From: JBCAXA01 sp038534295
Lineage (GTDB): Bacteria; Pseudomonadota; Gammaproteobacteria; Steroidobacterales; Woeseiaceae
Length of the DNA stretch: 64,000 bases
Direction of reading: 5' to 3'
Assembly: GCA_038534295.1 (NCBI GenBank)
Contig: JBCAXA010000001.1
Coordinates: 186,001-250,000 of the forward strand
The notes under the pieces are model-generated. The model saw only the letters and a program-made list of their open reading frames with translations. It was not told the DNA's origin and did not search any database. Positions within the stretch are counted from its first letter, which is position 1. Each line of letters starts with the position of its first letter. A program made the translations under genes and the position numbers. Positions 44,229 to 53,686 of the stretch are shown here, one piece after another.

Positions 44229-45623
44229 CTAACCGTCGGAGGTTTTGTTGTCGTTGGCGCCGAGCGCACCGGCACCGACCCGCACACCTTGCACCAGCAA
44301 GCTTGCCGGTTTACTACCGCCATTGCTTACGATCAGTGGACCCGGTGCGGCCACGCTGAGCATTGCCTGCGCATCGAGCCGCCGCGATACCACGCCCGAC
44401 AACTCAAGCGATCCAGATACGCCTATCAGGCGCGCATTCGCTTCGCATTCGAGCTCGCAGCTTGCACCGCTCTCGAGCTCGAGCAAAAACAAGCGCGCGT
44501 CCGCCGGCGCGTTGATCGGCGCTAGCGTGCCCCAGCCAAAGACTTGCTTGCTGTGGCGCTCGGCCTGCGGATCGCCGCGCTTCTTGAGTTCGGCAACGAT
44601 GGTTTTGACGTTCTGGCAGCCGTCACTGCTCGTCACCAAAACGCAGTCGTCGGTTTCAACGACGATCGCATCACGCAGGCCGCTGACAGCGACCAGTCGA
44701 CCCGAGGAATGTACGAACGTTCGGTTCGTATCGATTGCAACCACGGGGCCCTGGAAGACATTGCCAGAAGAATCACTCGGCGCAATGTCGGCGAGCGCGG
44801 TCCAGCTGCCGACATCGGACCAACCCGCGTTCATCGGCACGACGAAGGCGCGTTGCGTGCGCTCCATCACCGCGTAGTCAATCGACTCCGAGCGCGTCGC
44901 CCGAAACTCGTCGTCGAGCGGTGCAATGACCCCTTCTCCTTTAACTCCCGACATACTGATGGCGACTTGTTGGGCAATGTCGCCGGCGTGCTCGGTCAGT
45001 TCGTTGAGATACACGTCCGCGCCGAACATAAAAATACCGGCGTTCCAGAAGTAGTCGCCGCTCGCGACGTAGGCTTTGGCCCGATCGAGCTCTGGCTTTT
45101 CGACAAACTGCTCGACCGGCGACGGTTTGCCGCCCGCTGTCGCGGCTTTGATGTACCCGTAACCGGTGTGCGGACTGTCCGGCACGATACCAAACGTGAC
45201 CAATCCGCCATCGTTGGCCGCCGTCATGGCGACACGGACGCTGGCCGCAAACGCATCGACATCGCCGATTGCGTGGTCCGCCGGCATGATGAGCAGGGTG
45301 TCATCACCGCGCCCGGTATTGACCGCAAGATGGGCCGCCAGCGCAACCGCCGGCGCCGTATTGCGACCGACTGGCTCCAAAATAATGTCGGCGTCGACGC
45401 CAATCGTCGCCAACTGTTGGCGTATCACTTGAAGATGCGCCCGGTTGGCGACAACGATGGGGCGGGTATGCGACTCAACCAACGCATCAACGCGCTGCGC
45501 AGTCGCTTGAATCATGGTCTGCGGGCCGGGCAAGGGCAGCAGCTGTTTCGGTAGGTCTGCCCGCGACAGCGGCCATAGCCGCGTTCCCGAACCGCCCGAT
45601 AGGATTACAGGAACGATGGCCAT
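44229..45623 (-). CDS. manC: Mannose-1-phosphate guanylyltransferase with a degenerate C-terminal cupin
   Basis: The 464-residue protein has VILSGGSGTRLWPLSR at the N-terminus and FVEKP near residue 173, both typical of the GDP-mannose pyrophosphorylase part of ManC/AlgA. The C-terminal 110 residues have the length of the mannose-6-phosphate isomerase cupin but lack its histidine metal site: where AlgA-like proteins have HHHRAEHW, this one reads LECEANARLIGVSG. The enzyme probably makes GDP-mannose only. It is followed by the phosphomannomutase in the same operon. Confidence 0.9.
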   Translation of the reverse strand: MAIVPVILSGGSGTRLWPLSRADLPKQLLPLPGPQTMIQATAQRVDALVESHTRPIVVANRAHLQVIRQQLATIGVDADIILEPVGRNTAPAVALAAHLAVNTGRGDDTLLIMPADHAIGDVDAFAASVRVAMTAANDGGLVTFGIVPDSPHTGYGYIKAATAGGKPSPVEQFVEKPELDRAKAYVASGDYFWNAGIFMFGADVYLNELTEHAGDIAQQVAISMSGVKGEGVIAPLDDEFRATRSESIDYAVMERTQRAFVVPMNAGWSDVGSWTALADIAPSDSSGNVFQGPVVAIDTNRTFVHSSGRLVAVSGLRDAIVVETDDCVLVTSSDGCQNVKTIVAELKKRGDPQAERHSKQVFGWGTLAPINAPADARLFLLELESGASCELECEANARLIGVSGSLELSGVVSRRLDAQAMLSVAAPGPLIVSNGGSKPASLLVQGVRVGAGALGANDNKTSDG

Positions 45624-45657
45624 CGCGATAGCGGATTCCGGTCGCCGCGATCAGCGA

Positions 45658-46977
45658 TCAGCGGCCGATGGCGTAATGCGCAAAGCCACGCTCGCGCAGC
45701 GTGCGTGGGTCGTACAAATTGCGTCCGTCGAAGACCACCTTGGCGGCCAATCTTTTTTCAACCTCATCGAAGTCGACGCTCCGAAACTCCTGCCACTCGG
45801 TAACAACCGCCAACACATCCGCGCCGTCCGCCGCCTCCATCGCACTGTCGCAGAGCGTGAGGTCGGCCCGCTCGCCGTAGATACGCTGTGCTTCCTCGCG
45901 CGCTTCCGGGTCGTACGCGCGAACGCTGGCACCGGCGTCCCACAGCTGCTCCATCAGCACGCGGCTGGGTGCCTCACGCATATCGTCTGTTTTCGGCTTG
46001 AACGACAGGCCCCAAACAGCAACGGTTTTGCCGGCTAGTTCACCGTTAAAGTGTTGACTGATCTTGTCGAACAACACGCGTTTTTGACGACCGTTGACCG
46101 CTTCAACGGCATTGAGCAGTTCGGCGTCGTACCCTACCGACGTGGCAGAACGTGCCAAAGCCTGCACGTCTTTGGGAAAGCACGAGCCGCCGTAGCCAAC
46201 GCCGGGGTAAATGAAGTGATAGCCAATACGCGGATCGGACCCGATGCCCTTGCGAACCTCTTCGATGTCTGCTCCGAAACGCTCGGCTAGATTGGCGAGT
46301 TCGTTCATAAAGCTGATTTTCGTCGCCAGCATCGCATTGGCCGCGTACTTGGTCAGCTCCGCCGAACGAATGTCCATAACGATGATGCGCTCGTGCGATC
46401 GATTGAACGGCTCATACAGCGCACGCAGCAACTCAGCCGTGCGCGGGTTGTCCGTGCCAATGATCACGCGATCGGGTTTCATGAAGTCCTCGATCGCAGC
46501 GCCTTCTTTGAGAAACTCTGGATTCGAAACAACATCGAATTCAATGTCGACACCGCGCTCAGCCAATACTTCGGCAATGGTTGCTCGAACGCGGTCGGCG
46601 GTACCGACCGGTACCGTGCTTTTGTCGATAACAATCCGATACTCATTCATGTGCTCGGCGATCGAACGTGCGACCGCCAAAACGTATTGCAGATCGGCCG
46701 AACCATCTTCGTCAGGCGGCGTACCCACCGCGATGAACTGAAAGGTGCCATGCGCAACGGCTTCCGGTACATCGGTGGTAAATTGCAGTCGACCCGCGGC
46801 GGCGTTGCGTTTCACCAGATCGTCCAGGCCCGGCTCGTAAATCGGAATCTCTCCAGCGTTGAGTCGGTCGATCTTGTTTTTGTCGATATCGACGCAGACC
46901 ACGTCGTTGCCGGTCTCTGCCATACAGGCACCGGTGACCAGCCCGACATAGCCGGAACCGAAAATGGTGAGTTTCAT
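45658..46977 (-). CDS. ugd: UDP-glucose 6-dehydrogenase
   Basis: The 439-residue protein has KLTIFGSGYVGLVTGACMAE, VGTPPDEDGSADL, and the active-site stretch GVGYGGSCFPKDVQAL with the catalytic Cys. The features are those of the Ugd/TuaD branch, which makes UDP-glucuronate from UDP-glucose. UDP-glucuronate is the substrate for the 4-epimerase at 55333-56358. A TATAAT element stands about 42 bases before the ATG, so it may head its own transcript with manC and the mutase. Confidence 0.93.
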   Translation of the reverse strand: MKLTIFGSGYVGLVTGACMAETGNDVVCVDIDKNKIDRLNAGEIPIYEPGLDDLVKRNAAAGRLQFTTDVPEAVAHGTFQFIAVGTPPDEDGSADLQYVLAVARSIAEHMNEYRIVIDKSTVPVGTADRVRATIAEVLAERGVDIEFDVVSNPEFLKEGAAIEDFMKPDRVIIGTDNPRTAELLRALYEPFNRSHERIIVMDIRSAELTKYAANAMLATKISFMNELANLAERFGADIEEVRKGIGSDPRIGYHFIYPGVGYGGSCFPKDVQALARSATSVGYDAELLNAVEAVNGRQKRVLFDKISQHFNGELAGKTVAVWGLSFKPKTDDMREAPSRVLMEQLWDAGASVRAYDPEAREEAQRIYGERADLTLCDSAMEAADGADVLAVVTEWQEFRSVDFDEVEKRLAAKVVFDGRNLYDPRTLRERGFAHYAIGR

Positions 46978-47018
46978 GCGCGATTTGGCCCCAATCCGGT
47001 GGAATTCGCGGAGCGCGG

Positions 47019-47024
47019 ATTATA
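47019..47024 (-). promoter_or_regulatory. Candidate -10 element of the ugd transcript
   Basis: On the minus strand TATAAT lies in the context CCTATAATCCGCG. The same 13-base context occurs before the TviB-type gene (57686-57691). No good -35 is visible. Confidence 0.45.
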
Positions 47025-47045
47025 GGGGCAAGCTGCGCTTGGCGG

Positions 47046-49052
47046 CTACGGCTGATTGCGCTCCGGGTGACTCAGATCACGATATGCCGCGAGATCCGCC
47101 ACCTTGCTGGCCGCATCGCTGGCGACGTTACTCGTGCGGTCTTTCCAGACCAGATCGACGATCGGCCCAGTCGGCTTATAGCCGCTGACCGCGCGCAACA
47201 GAATTCGGCGCGCCTCTTCCGGGTCGAGCGCCAGGGATGCGTCCCACAGCTCGTCGATTAGCGGATTGAGCTCCTCTGGCGCGAGACACTCTTCGTTGGC
47301 ACGCAGAATACGCGGGTGTTCGGTACCGGTGACGTCGGTGCCGATCAGCAGCTCTTCATAGAGCTTCTCCGCAGGTCGTAGGCCGGTGAACTGAATTTCG
47401 ATATCGCCGTCCGGGTTGGTGTCGTCCTGAACGCTGAGACCCATCAGGTGAACCATACGGCGCGCAAGATCGAGAATTTTGACTGGCTTGCCCATGTCGA
47501 GCACAAAGACGTCTCCGCCTTCCGCCATCGACCCTGCCTGGATGACCAGTTGCGCCGCTTCCGGGATAGTCATGAAGTAGCGAATGATTTCGGGATGCGT
47601 GACGGTCACCGGGCCGCCAGCGCGAATTTGATCGCGAAACAACGGCACGACCGAACCGCTCGACGCCAGCACATTGCCGAAACGAACCATACAGAAGCGG
47701 GTCGATGACTCGCGGCGATGCAAAGCTTGCAACACCAATTCGGCAAAGCGCTTGGTAGCACCCATGACGTTGGTCGGGCTAACTGCCTTGTCGGTCGAAA
47801 CCAATACAAAGGTCTCAACCCCGCAGCCAATGGCTGCCTGCGCTGTATGAAGTGTGCCAAAAACGTTGTTGTGGACGCCTTCGACGAGATTCTCTTCAAC
47901 AATCGGTACGTGTTTGTATGCCGCCGCGTGATACACCGTTTGCACGCCAAACTGCTGCATGGCGAGCTGCACTCGGTCTCTATGGTGGACATTGCCGAGC
48001 AACGGGACCAATTCAACACGACCGTCTGCTTCACTGTTGAGTCGTTCGAGCTGACGATTGATTTGATAAAGAGACGCTTCGGACAACTCGTACATGACCA
48101 GCCGTCGCGGCCCCAACGACAAAATTTGTCGACAGAGCTCAGAACCGATTGACCCGCCAGCGCCCGTCACCATGACGGCCTTGCCTTCAATACACGCGTT
48201 CAATAGCTCCGGATTTGGCGCAATCGCGTCGCGTCCGAGCAGGTCCTCAACCTCGACATCCCGAATGTCGTCGACACGTGCTCGGCCGGCAACGATATCG
48301 GCCATTTCTGGCACCGTTTGCACATGCACAGGAAGCTGACCGAGGCTTTCGAGAATTTTGCGTTTGCGGCGCCGACTGATGCTTGGCAGCGCGAGCAAGA
48401 CCTGAGATATCGTCCGGCGCTCGACCAAAGGACCGATTTCCGACGCCGGAAACACTTCCAGGCCGCCAACAACCTTGCCCCAGAGCTGCGGGTTGTCGTC
48501 GGCAAAAGCCACCGGCAAATAATGATCGCCAGCAGACAACGCTGACGCCAAACGCACACCGGCCGCACCGGAGCCGTAAATGACCACACGCTCGCGATCT
48601 CTACCGATACGCCGATTCAGGAAAATGCGCGCAAAGAAGCGGGTACCACAAATACCAATCAGCAGCATTGCGGCAAAAACAACCGTCGTACGTACAGGTT
48701 GCGACACCGCGCCGGTGGTTGCTGCGAGCACAAAAAAGACTGCTGCGACGACGAGCATCGCGCGCGTGCCCGCAGCAATTAGGTCAATACCAAGGAATCG
48801 AACGACCGATCGATACAGACTGAAAAATGAATTAATCGGGACGACCAGTGTGGCCGTGATGACGGCAACGATAAGCAACGCATCGAGCCCCGCCGCGGTT
48901 GAATCAGTCGCCCAGCACGCCACCATCGTAGCAGCAAAGGCAACGACCCAATCATTAACGGCCGCTACTGTCTGTTTCTGGGTTCGATCAAGTCGCAGTA
49001 ATTTCAGCCGCAGATACACGGCGAGGCGTCGCTCATCCCTTTGCGTAGACAC
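47046..49052 (-). CDS. WbpM/CapD-type nucleotide-sugar 4,6-dehydratase, membrane-anchored
   Basis: The 668-residue protein has four membrane segments (about 28-135), a CoA-binding-like domain (VIYGSGAAGVRLASAL), and an SDR domain with VTGAGGSIGSELCRQ near 295. The catalytic region reads STDKAVSPTNVMGATKR: the usual Tyr is Met, as in the WbpM group of long dehydratases. These enzymes remove water from UDP-GlcNAc to form the 4-keto-6-deoxy sugar, the first step to FucNAc, QuiNAc or bacillosamine-type residues. The start is GTG 49052 with a weak binding site. The final sugar cannot be told, as no aminotransferase or reductase is adjacent. Confidence 0.9.
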   Translation of the reverse strand: MSTQRDERRLAVYLRLKLLRLDRTQKQTVAAVNDWVVAFAATMVACWATDSTAAGLDALLIVAVITATLVVPINSFFSLYRSVVRFLGIDLIAAGTRAMLVVAAVFFVLAATTGAVSQPVRTTVVFAAMLLIGICGTRFFARIFLNRRIGRDRERVVIYGSGAAGVRLASALSAGDHYLPVAFADDNPQLWGKVVGGLEVFPASEIGPLVERRTISQVLLALPSISRRRKRKILESLGQLPVHVQTVPEMADIVAGRARVDDIRDVEVEDLLGRDAIAPNPELLNACIEGKAVMVTGAGGSIGSELCRQILSLGPRRLVMYELSEASLYQINRQLERLNSEADGRVELVPLLGNVHHRDRVQLAMQQFGVQTVYHAAAYKHVPIVEENLVEGVHNNVFGTLHTAQAAIGCGVETFVLVSTDKAVSPTNVMGATKRFAELVLQALHRRESSTRFCMVRFGNVLASSGSVVPLFRDQIRAGGPVTVTHPEIIRYFMTIPEAAQLVIQAGSMAEGGDVFVLDMGKPVKILDLARRMVHLMGLSVQDDTNPDGDIEIQFTGLRPAEKLYEELLIGTDVTGTEHPRILRANEECLAPEELNPLIDELWDASLALDPEEARRILLRAVSGYKPTGPIVDLVWKDRTSNVASDAASKVADLAAYRDLSHPERNQP

Positions 49053-49361
49053 AATCTAAGATAACCCCGATAAGCAATTAATTATATGGTGGTTATGTCA
49101 ACGAACCGGTGGACTATAGCAAAATAATCGCACTTATCCCGATAACGTTAGCGTTATCCGCGCGTCGCCTTTCCGTTATGCAAACGTAACGAGCAAAAAG
49201 TCATTTGGTTGACGCCGGCGGCTACTGCAGCGGCACGCAGCTCAGGCGCGGCCGAGGACATCAAACGGGAGACTGTCGGCCTGTCGCGGCTGCCGAACAA
49301 TCAACGGTGCGGCTGCGCTCACTGTCGTAAAAGCTTCGCCACCGTTGCTGCGACTCAGACC
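49053..49361 (-). promoter_or_regulatory. Upstream region of the wbpM-like gene with repeated GATAA palindromes
   Basis: The region has no gene. On the minus strand an extended -10 (TGC TATAGT) lies at 49113-49118. A perfect palindrome GATAACGTTAGCGTTATC (49141-49158) overlaps the area where the -35 should be. Related half-sites occur as GATAACCCCGATAAG (49060-49074) and CTTATCCCGATAACG (49133-49147). This looks like a set of operator sites for a dimeric regulator acting on the dehydratase gene. Confidence 0.45.
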
Positions 49362-52073
49362 TCAAAACGAGTTAACGGCCGCTGCCGCAATCGCGAGGTT
49401 GTACAGGATTTGCGTGGCGCTAGACCAAAGCACCAGCGGCTTGACGCGGTCGGTGTCGAGTGGGACCACGATCGTATCGCCAGGTCGTATGTCGAAACCT
49501 CGCGAGCGTGAGAAAAACCGTGAGCGATTGCTAACCACAACCTCGCCATTGGCTCGAACGACATAGATGCGCCGCTCGTCAGCTTTGACCGTTACCCCGC
49601 CGCTGCGATCGATGTAGTCATCGCGAGTTACACTCGGCTCCCACAAATGCGATGTTGCGTACTGGACTTCGCCGATGACCGTGACTTCCTGCGACCTCGG
49701 CGGAACAAACAGTACGTCGCCATCGCGCACAAAAATGTCGCGACCGTCTACGCTTGTCAGGACCGATTCGAGGTCAATGACCAGACGGCCCGCCGGCTCG
49801 GTGTTCTCGATCTGTGCAAGGAGAGAGCGACCGATCGTCAGCGCTTCAGTCTGGGCGGTATCGGACAAAGCCAATGCAGCTAAGTCGCTTTCGATTCGGT
49901 TCGCGAGCGTGTCCAGTTGCTCACGCTCGCGTTCGCGCAATGCGACACGCGTGAACACACTGCCTTCTGGAAAAGCGAAGTCGGTCAGGCCACCGGCTCG
50001 TTGTAGCACCGACGACAGCGTTTCGCCCTGACTTACCGGATACTCGCCTGGGAATCGCACTTCGCCGCGCAGTTCGATGAGTTCCTGTTCGGACCAACGC
50101 GAAATCTGCCTAATATTCAGATAATCAGCCGCGCGCAGAGCGACGTCCGCAGCCGCATCCAAACCGAGCACAGCTGCGAGATCGATGTCTACCAAATGCG
50201 TGCGACGCTCCGCGGCACCCGACAATGAGAACCGCGACAACTCGGCGGTCTCGGGATACGCCGACTCGGCGAGACCGCCCCCGGCCCTGAGCAAGTCCGA
50301 CACGGCCATGCCGACCTCGAGCGGGTATTCGCCGGGCTGGTTGACAAAGCCGCCTACCCGGACAATCGCCGCCGGTTCGCCGCTGCGACTCTGCCGCCGC
50401 AAACGCTGCAAAATCTCGGGCAAATAAACCGCGCGACCTTGATCCGCTGTGCGGGAAAAAACGTAGACGCGATCACGCGCGGCAAGCAGGGGATCGTCGG
50501 TGACCGACGGCTTGCGCCAAATCGCCGCAATATCGGCCGACAGCACCTCAATTTCGCTGTTCGGCGACGCTTGACGCTCAATCAGTACGTAGCCGGTATC
50601 AGCTTCTGGCCGTACGTCACGACTGGAGCTCAGCAGCTGTGACAGACGCATTCCCTCCGACCAATCGTAAAGGCCAGGCCGATACACATGACCGGTCAGT
50701 TGCACGGCGAGATCGACCTGCTCGGTATCGCCGGGAACGACGAGCAGATCTCCGTCGCGCAGAGCCGTCGCTAGCCCAGCGTCGTTGGTGAGATCGAGGC
50801 CGACGACTGCCAGGCCGTTGCGCGGATCGATTCGCTGCAGCCGCGCACTGCTGAGCAAGGACTGGGCTTGGGCCCCACCGGCAAGCAACAGCGCGCCGCG
50901 CGCATCGAGACTATTACGAACTTCGTAGATCGCGGGTCGCCCGACGGCGCCAGAAACGCTAACCCGCGGTCCGACTGGTGCGACAAAGACCACGTCGCCG
51001 TCCTGCACGCGACGATTGCCTGACGCATTGCCGAACAACAACAGTTGATAAAGGTCGAAGGTGCCAACCGTCTGGCCGTTGCGATTCAGTCGAACGTCGC
51101 GCAGCGAACCGGACGGCAATATACCGCCACCCCGCGCCAATACATCGAGGATCGTGGATAGCGCCGTCACCGAATAGGCGCCGGGCGTCTCGACATCGCC
51201 GGCGAGAAAAACCTGAACCGAACGCAGTTCAGTCAGCGTAACGCTGACCTCGGTGCCGATGAGCTGTTCCGACACGCGTCGCTCGAGATCGGCCCGGACG
51301 CTATCGAATGACAGGCCGACGACTGTAACCGGCCCCAACTCGGGCAGATTGACGATCCCGTCACGACCAACCGGTAGCTCATACGTCGCATTTTGCGCAC
51401 CGTAAAACTGGATCTGGAATTTGTCGCCCGGGCCGACGACGTAGCTTGTGGGTACCGGCTGACTCGGCATCGTCGTGCCACGCCGAGCGGTGCGGAAGAG
51501 ATCGTAGCCGTACGGCTCCAGGGCGGCCTCACCGTAACGCTCGAGCGGCAGTAGCACGACCTCGATGATTAGGCCGGCCAGCAACGGATCGGCGGCTAGC
51601 CGCACTTCGGCCAGCGCTTCGGTCAGACCGGCAATTGGCACGCCGGCGGTTCCCGGAACGGGCAACACACCGCGCTCGTCCAGACGATACGGGTTTGCCG
51701 CGGCAATCAACTCAATCGCTCGTTCGATGTCCGGGTCGTCGGCGGCATCTTCGGGACGGGTCGCGAACACCACTAGGGAATCGCCGGCCGCGAATCGCGG
51801 CGGCTCGTCCGAATCTGACGTATCTGACTCTGCTTCCGTATCGAGCAACAACGCCGCGTCGTCTACGCCAGACTCCGGCTGCTGCACTGGCGCCGCACCT
51901 TGCTGCGCGATAAACCGGTTCAGCAGCGCCTGTCGCTGATTGGGCGGCAATTGCTGCAACAAGCGCTGCTGTTCTGGCGTCAGACCGCTGATCTGTGCGC
52001 TGGCGTCGCTTGCCAGGCACAGCATTACCAATGCTAGGGTGAGAAAAATCGGAAACTGGACGTTCATACGCAT
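49362..52073 (-). CDS. Large SLBB-domain polysaccharide export protein (OPX family)
   Basis: The 903-residue protein has a type-I signal peptide (to about residue 25), a Gln/Pro-rich linker, a Poly_export domain (YVVGPGDKFQIQFYGAQ near 210), and at least six SLBB repeats (VFLAGDVETPGAYSV, VSVSGAVGRPAIYEV, VQLTGHVYRPGLYDW, VRVGGFVNQPGEYPL, ELRGEVRFPGEYPV, VTVIGEVQYATSHLW). It is far longer than the XrtA export lipoprotein and has no lipobox. It should form a large periplasmic or outer-membrane conduit. Next in the operon comes the Wzi-like gene upstream; no chain-length partner of its own is in the window. Confidence 0.9.
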   Translation of the reverse strand: MRMNVQFPIFLTLALVMLCLASDASAQISGLTPEQQRLLQQLPPNQRQALLNRFIAQQGAAPVQQPESGVDDAALLLDTEAESDTSDSDEPPRFAAGDSLVVFATRPEDAADDPDIERAIELIAAANPYRLDERGVLPVPGTAGVPIAGLTEALAEVRLAADPLLAGLIIEVVLLPLERYGEAALEPYGYDLFRTARRGTTMPSQPVPTSYVVGPGDKFQIQFYGAQNATYELPVGRDGIVNLPELGPVTVVGLSFDSVRADLERRVSEQLIGTEVSVTLTELRSVQVFLAGDVETPGAYSVTALSTILDVLARGGGILPSGSLRDVRLNRNGQTVGTFDLYQLLLFGNASGNRRVQDGDVVFVAPVGPRVSVSGAVGRPAIYEVRNSLDARGALLLAGGAQAQSLLSSARLQRIDPRNGLAVVGLDLTNDAGLATALRDGDLLVVPGDTEQVDLAVQLTGHVYRPGLYDWSEGMRLSQLLSSSRDVRPEADTGYVLIERQASPNSEIEVLSADIAAIWRKPSVTDDPLLAARDRVYVFSRTADQGRAVYLPEILQRLRRQSRSGEPAAIVRVGGFVNQPGEYPLEVGMAVSDLLRAGGGLAESAYPETAELSRFSLSGAAERRTHLVDIDLAAVLGLDAAADVALRAADYLNIRQISRWSEQELIELRGEVRFPGEYPVSQGETLSSVLQRAGGLTDFAFPEGSVFTRVALREREREQLDTLANRIESDLAALALSDTAQTEALTIGRSLLAQIENTEPAGRLVIDLESVLTSVDGRDIFVRDGDVLFVPPRSQEVTVIGEVQYATSHLWEPSVTRDDYIDRSGGVTVKADERRIYVVRANGEVVVSNRSRFFSRSRGFDIRPGDTIVVPLDTDRVKPLVLWSSATQILYNLAIAAAAVNSF

Positions 52074-52082
52074 CGCAACGAT

Positions 52083-53603
52083 CTACAGGCGAAATTCGAC
52101 GCCAACAAAAACGCGCAGTGTATCGTCATCCGCCGCAATCTCGGCGTCCTCGCGCCGTTCTGCACCCGCACCGATAATCAAATCCACGAATTCTAGGCGG
52201 CGTCGATATTGAACGTCGACGTCCGTAATGTCGACCGGCGTCGGTGCAATAGTGTGAGTCGGCTGCGGGTTCCCAGCACGGTTCACTTCGAGACGCCTGA
52301 CCGTCATAGACCAGTCGCCCTTGCCAAGCCGCGTGGCTACCAACCCAAGCGTCACGCTGCGGCTGTCGGCGTCGGTCGCGTAGCCGATCGAACGACCTCG
52401 AAAACGGTAGCCGGTCGGGTAGAACTCGTTTTCGTACGCGCAATTGAAAATACGAGACTCCTCATTGAACTGGCAAGTGGTGTCGGCAAACTCGCCAAAC
52501 GCGCGCCACTGCGTGGCGCCATTGTCGAAACTGCCCCACGTTTCGACGCCGACCTGACCAAGAAACCGGCTCGGAAAACCGCCGGCCTCATCCTCGCCAA
52601 TGAACTGACCGAATGCGGCAAACGGTATCGGCCCGATCCGCGATGACCAGCGAAAGTCGACGCCTGCGAGCTGGTTGGCCAGATCCACGTCGGTGTCCGA
52701 ATCAAGATTGGAATCACCGACTAACACTCGCGCGAAGGCATCGAGATCGCATTGCCGTCCGTCGCCGCACCACTGCGCGGTGCGCAACAGACCGATCTCG
52801 AGCGACCGCAGCGGCTTGAAATTCACTCGCCAGCCGAAGAACCGCGTATCCGGTACCCCTCGATCGCTCTCGAGTTGGCCCCAAATCACGCTCGTTGACC
52901 ATGGCCCAATCCAGCGTAACCATTTCGATTCAAACGGTGTCGAGAAATTTCGTTCGAGCACCAGGGCCGGGATCGGCCGCGCGCTGCTCGAAAGAATCAA
53001 ACTGCCGTTCCAGCCAGGTCCCCACCATCGGTCGAGCAGGCTTGCCCCCACCATCCAGTTGCCGATCGCCACCGCGGCATAGGAACCATCCGCTCGCGCT
53101 TCCCGGTCGTCGAACGGGTCATCATTGACGAGACTGCCGCGTAGCCGCACCGCAAATCGCTCGCCGGTGTATTCACCGCTCGCCCAGATCTCCTGCTCAC
53201 CACGCGGCACGTCCGCAAAACCGCGAATATCCTGCGGATTCTCGGCAATACGAATACCGACATCGAGAAAGGGTTCATCAACACGCAGCTCGATGTCGGC
53301 TCGCTGACGGAGGCGCGCGAGCGCCGCTCGTTCCGCCAGCGTGAGGTCTTCGTCATCGATTGCACGGTTGATGTCCTGCGCAATATCGCCCCAGGACAAT
53401 GGCCAACTGGAAATTGGACTGGTAATAACGCCGGCATCGGCCAGCAATTGCACGTCGCTTTTCAGCCAAATGTCGCCCGGCTCGAGCCACGGGCCTGCGT
53501 GTACCGGTAGCGCCAAGAGCAGCGATGTCGATACCAACGCACAGCAGCGAACGAAGACAGAACGGAACGGGCGGCAGAATCGGGAACGCGAGTTTCGAAA
53601 CAT
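52083..53603 (-). CDS. Wzi-family capsule assembly outer-membrane protein
   Basis: About 506 residues. A signal peptide ends near PVHAGPWLEPGD. WLKSDVQLLADAGVITSPI and the strand-rich remainder up to VFVGVEFRL match the Wzi family, 18-stranded barrels that hold capsule or EPS at the cell surface. The open frame begins at TTG 53648, but ATG 53603 gives a normal signal peptide. Nine bases separate it from the SLBB gene, and the pair probably works together. Confidence 0.87.
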   Translation of the reverse strand: MFRNSRSRFCRPFRSVFVRCCALVSTSLLLALPVHAGPWLEPGDIWLKSDVQLLADAGVITSPISSWPLSWGDIAQDINRAIDDEDLTLAERAALARLRQRADIELRVDEPFLDVGIRIAENPQDIRGFADVPRGEQEIWASGEYTGERFAVRLRGSLVNDDPFDDREARADGSYAAVAIGNWMVGASLLDRWWGPGWNGSLILSSSARPIPALVLERNFSTPFESKWLRWIGPWSTSVIWGQLESDRGVPDTRFFGWRVNFKPLRSLEIGLLRTAQWCGDGRQCDLDAFARVLVGDSNLDSDTDVDLANQLAGVDFRWSSRIGPIPFAAFGQFIGEDEAGGFPSRFLGQVGVETWGSFDNGATQWRAFGEFADTTCQFNEESRIFNCAYENEFYPTGYRFRGRSIGYATDADSRSVTLGLVATRLGKGDWSMTVRRLEVNRAGNPQPTHTIAPTPVDITDVDVQYRRRLEFVDLIIGAGAERREDAEIAADDDTLRVFVGVEFRL

Positions 53604-53686
53604 CGTGCGCGTGTGCCGCGGAAAACCGCATTTTAGGGTTGGACCCAAGCCGTAGCAACTGGCGGTTTACAACCCGCGGCAGTGCT

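Noticed and set aside
44544..45554. Plus-strand frame of 336 codons
   Set aside because: Antisense to manC, whose protein is clearly real; no binding site and no family pattern.
49085..49106. TTGACA and TATAAT on the minus strand before the wbpM-like gene
   Set aside because: The hexamers are only nine bases apart, too close for a sigma70 promoter; the extended -10 at 49113-49118 was preferred.
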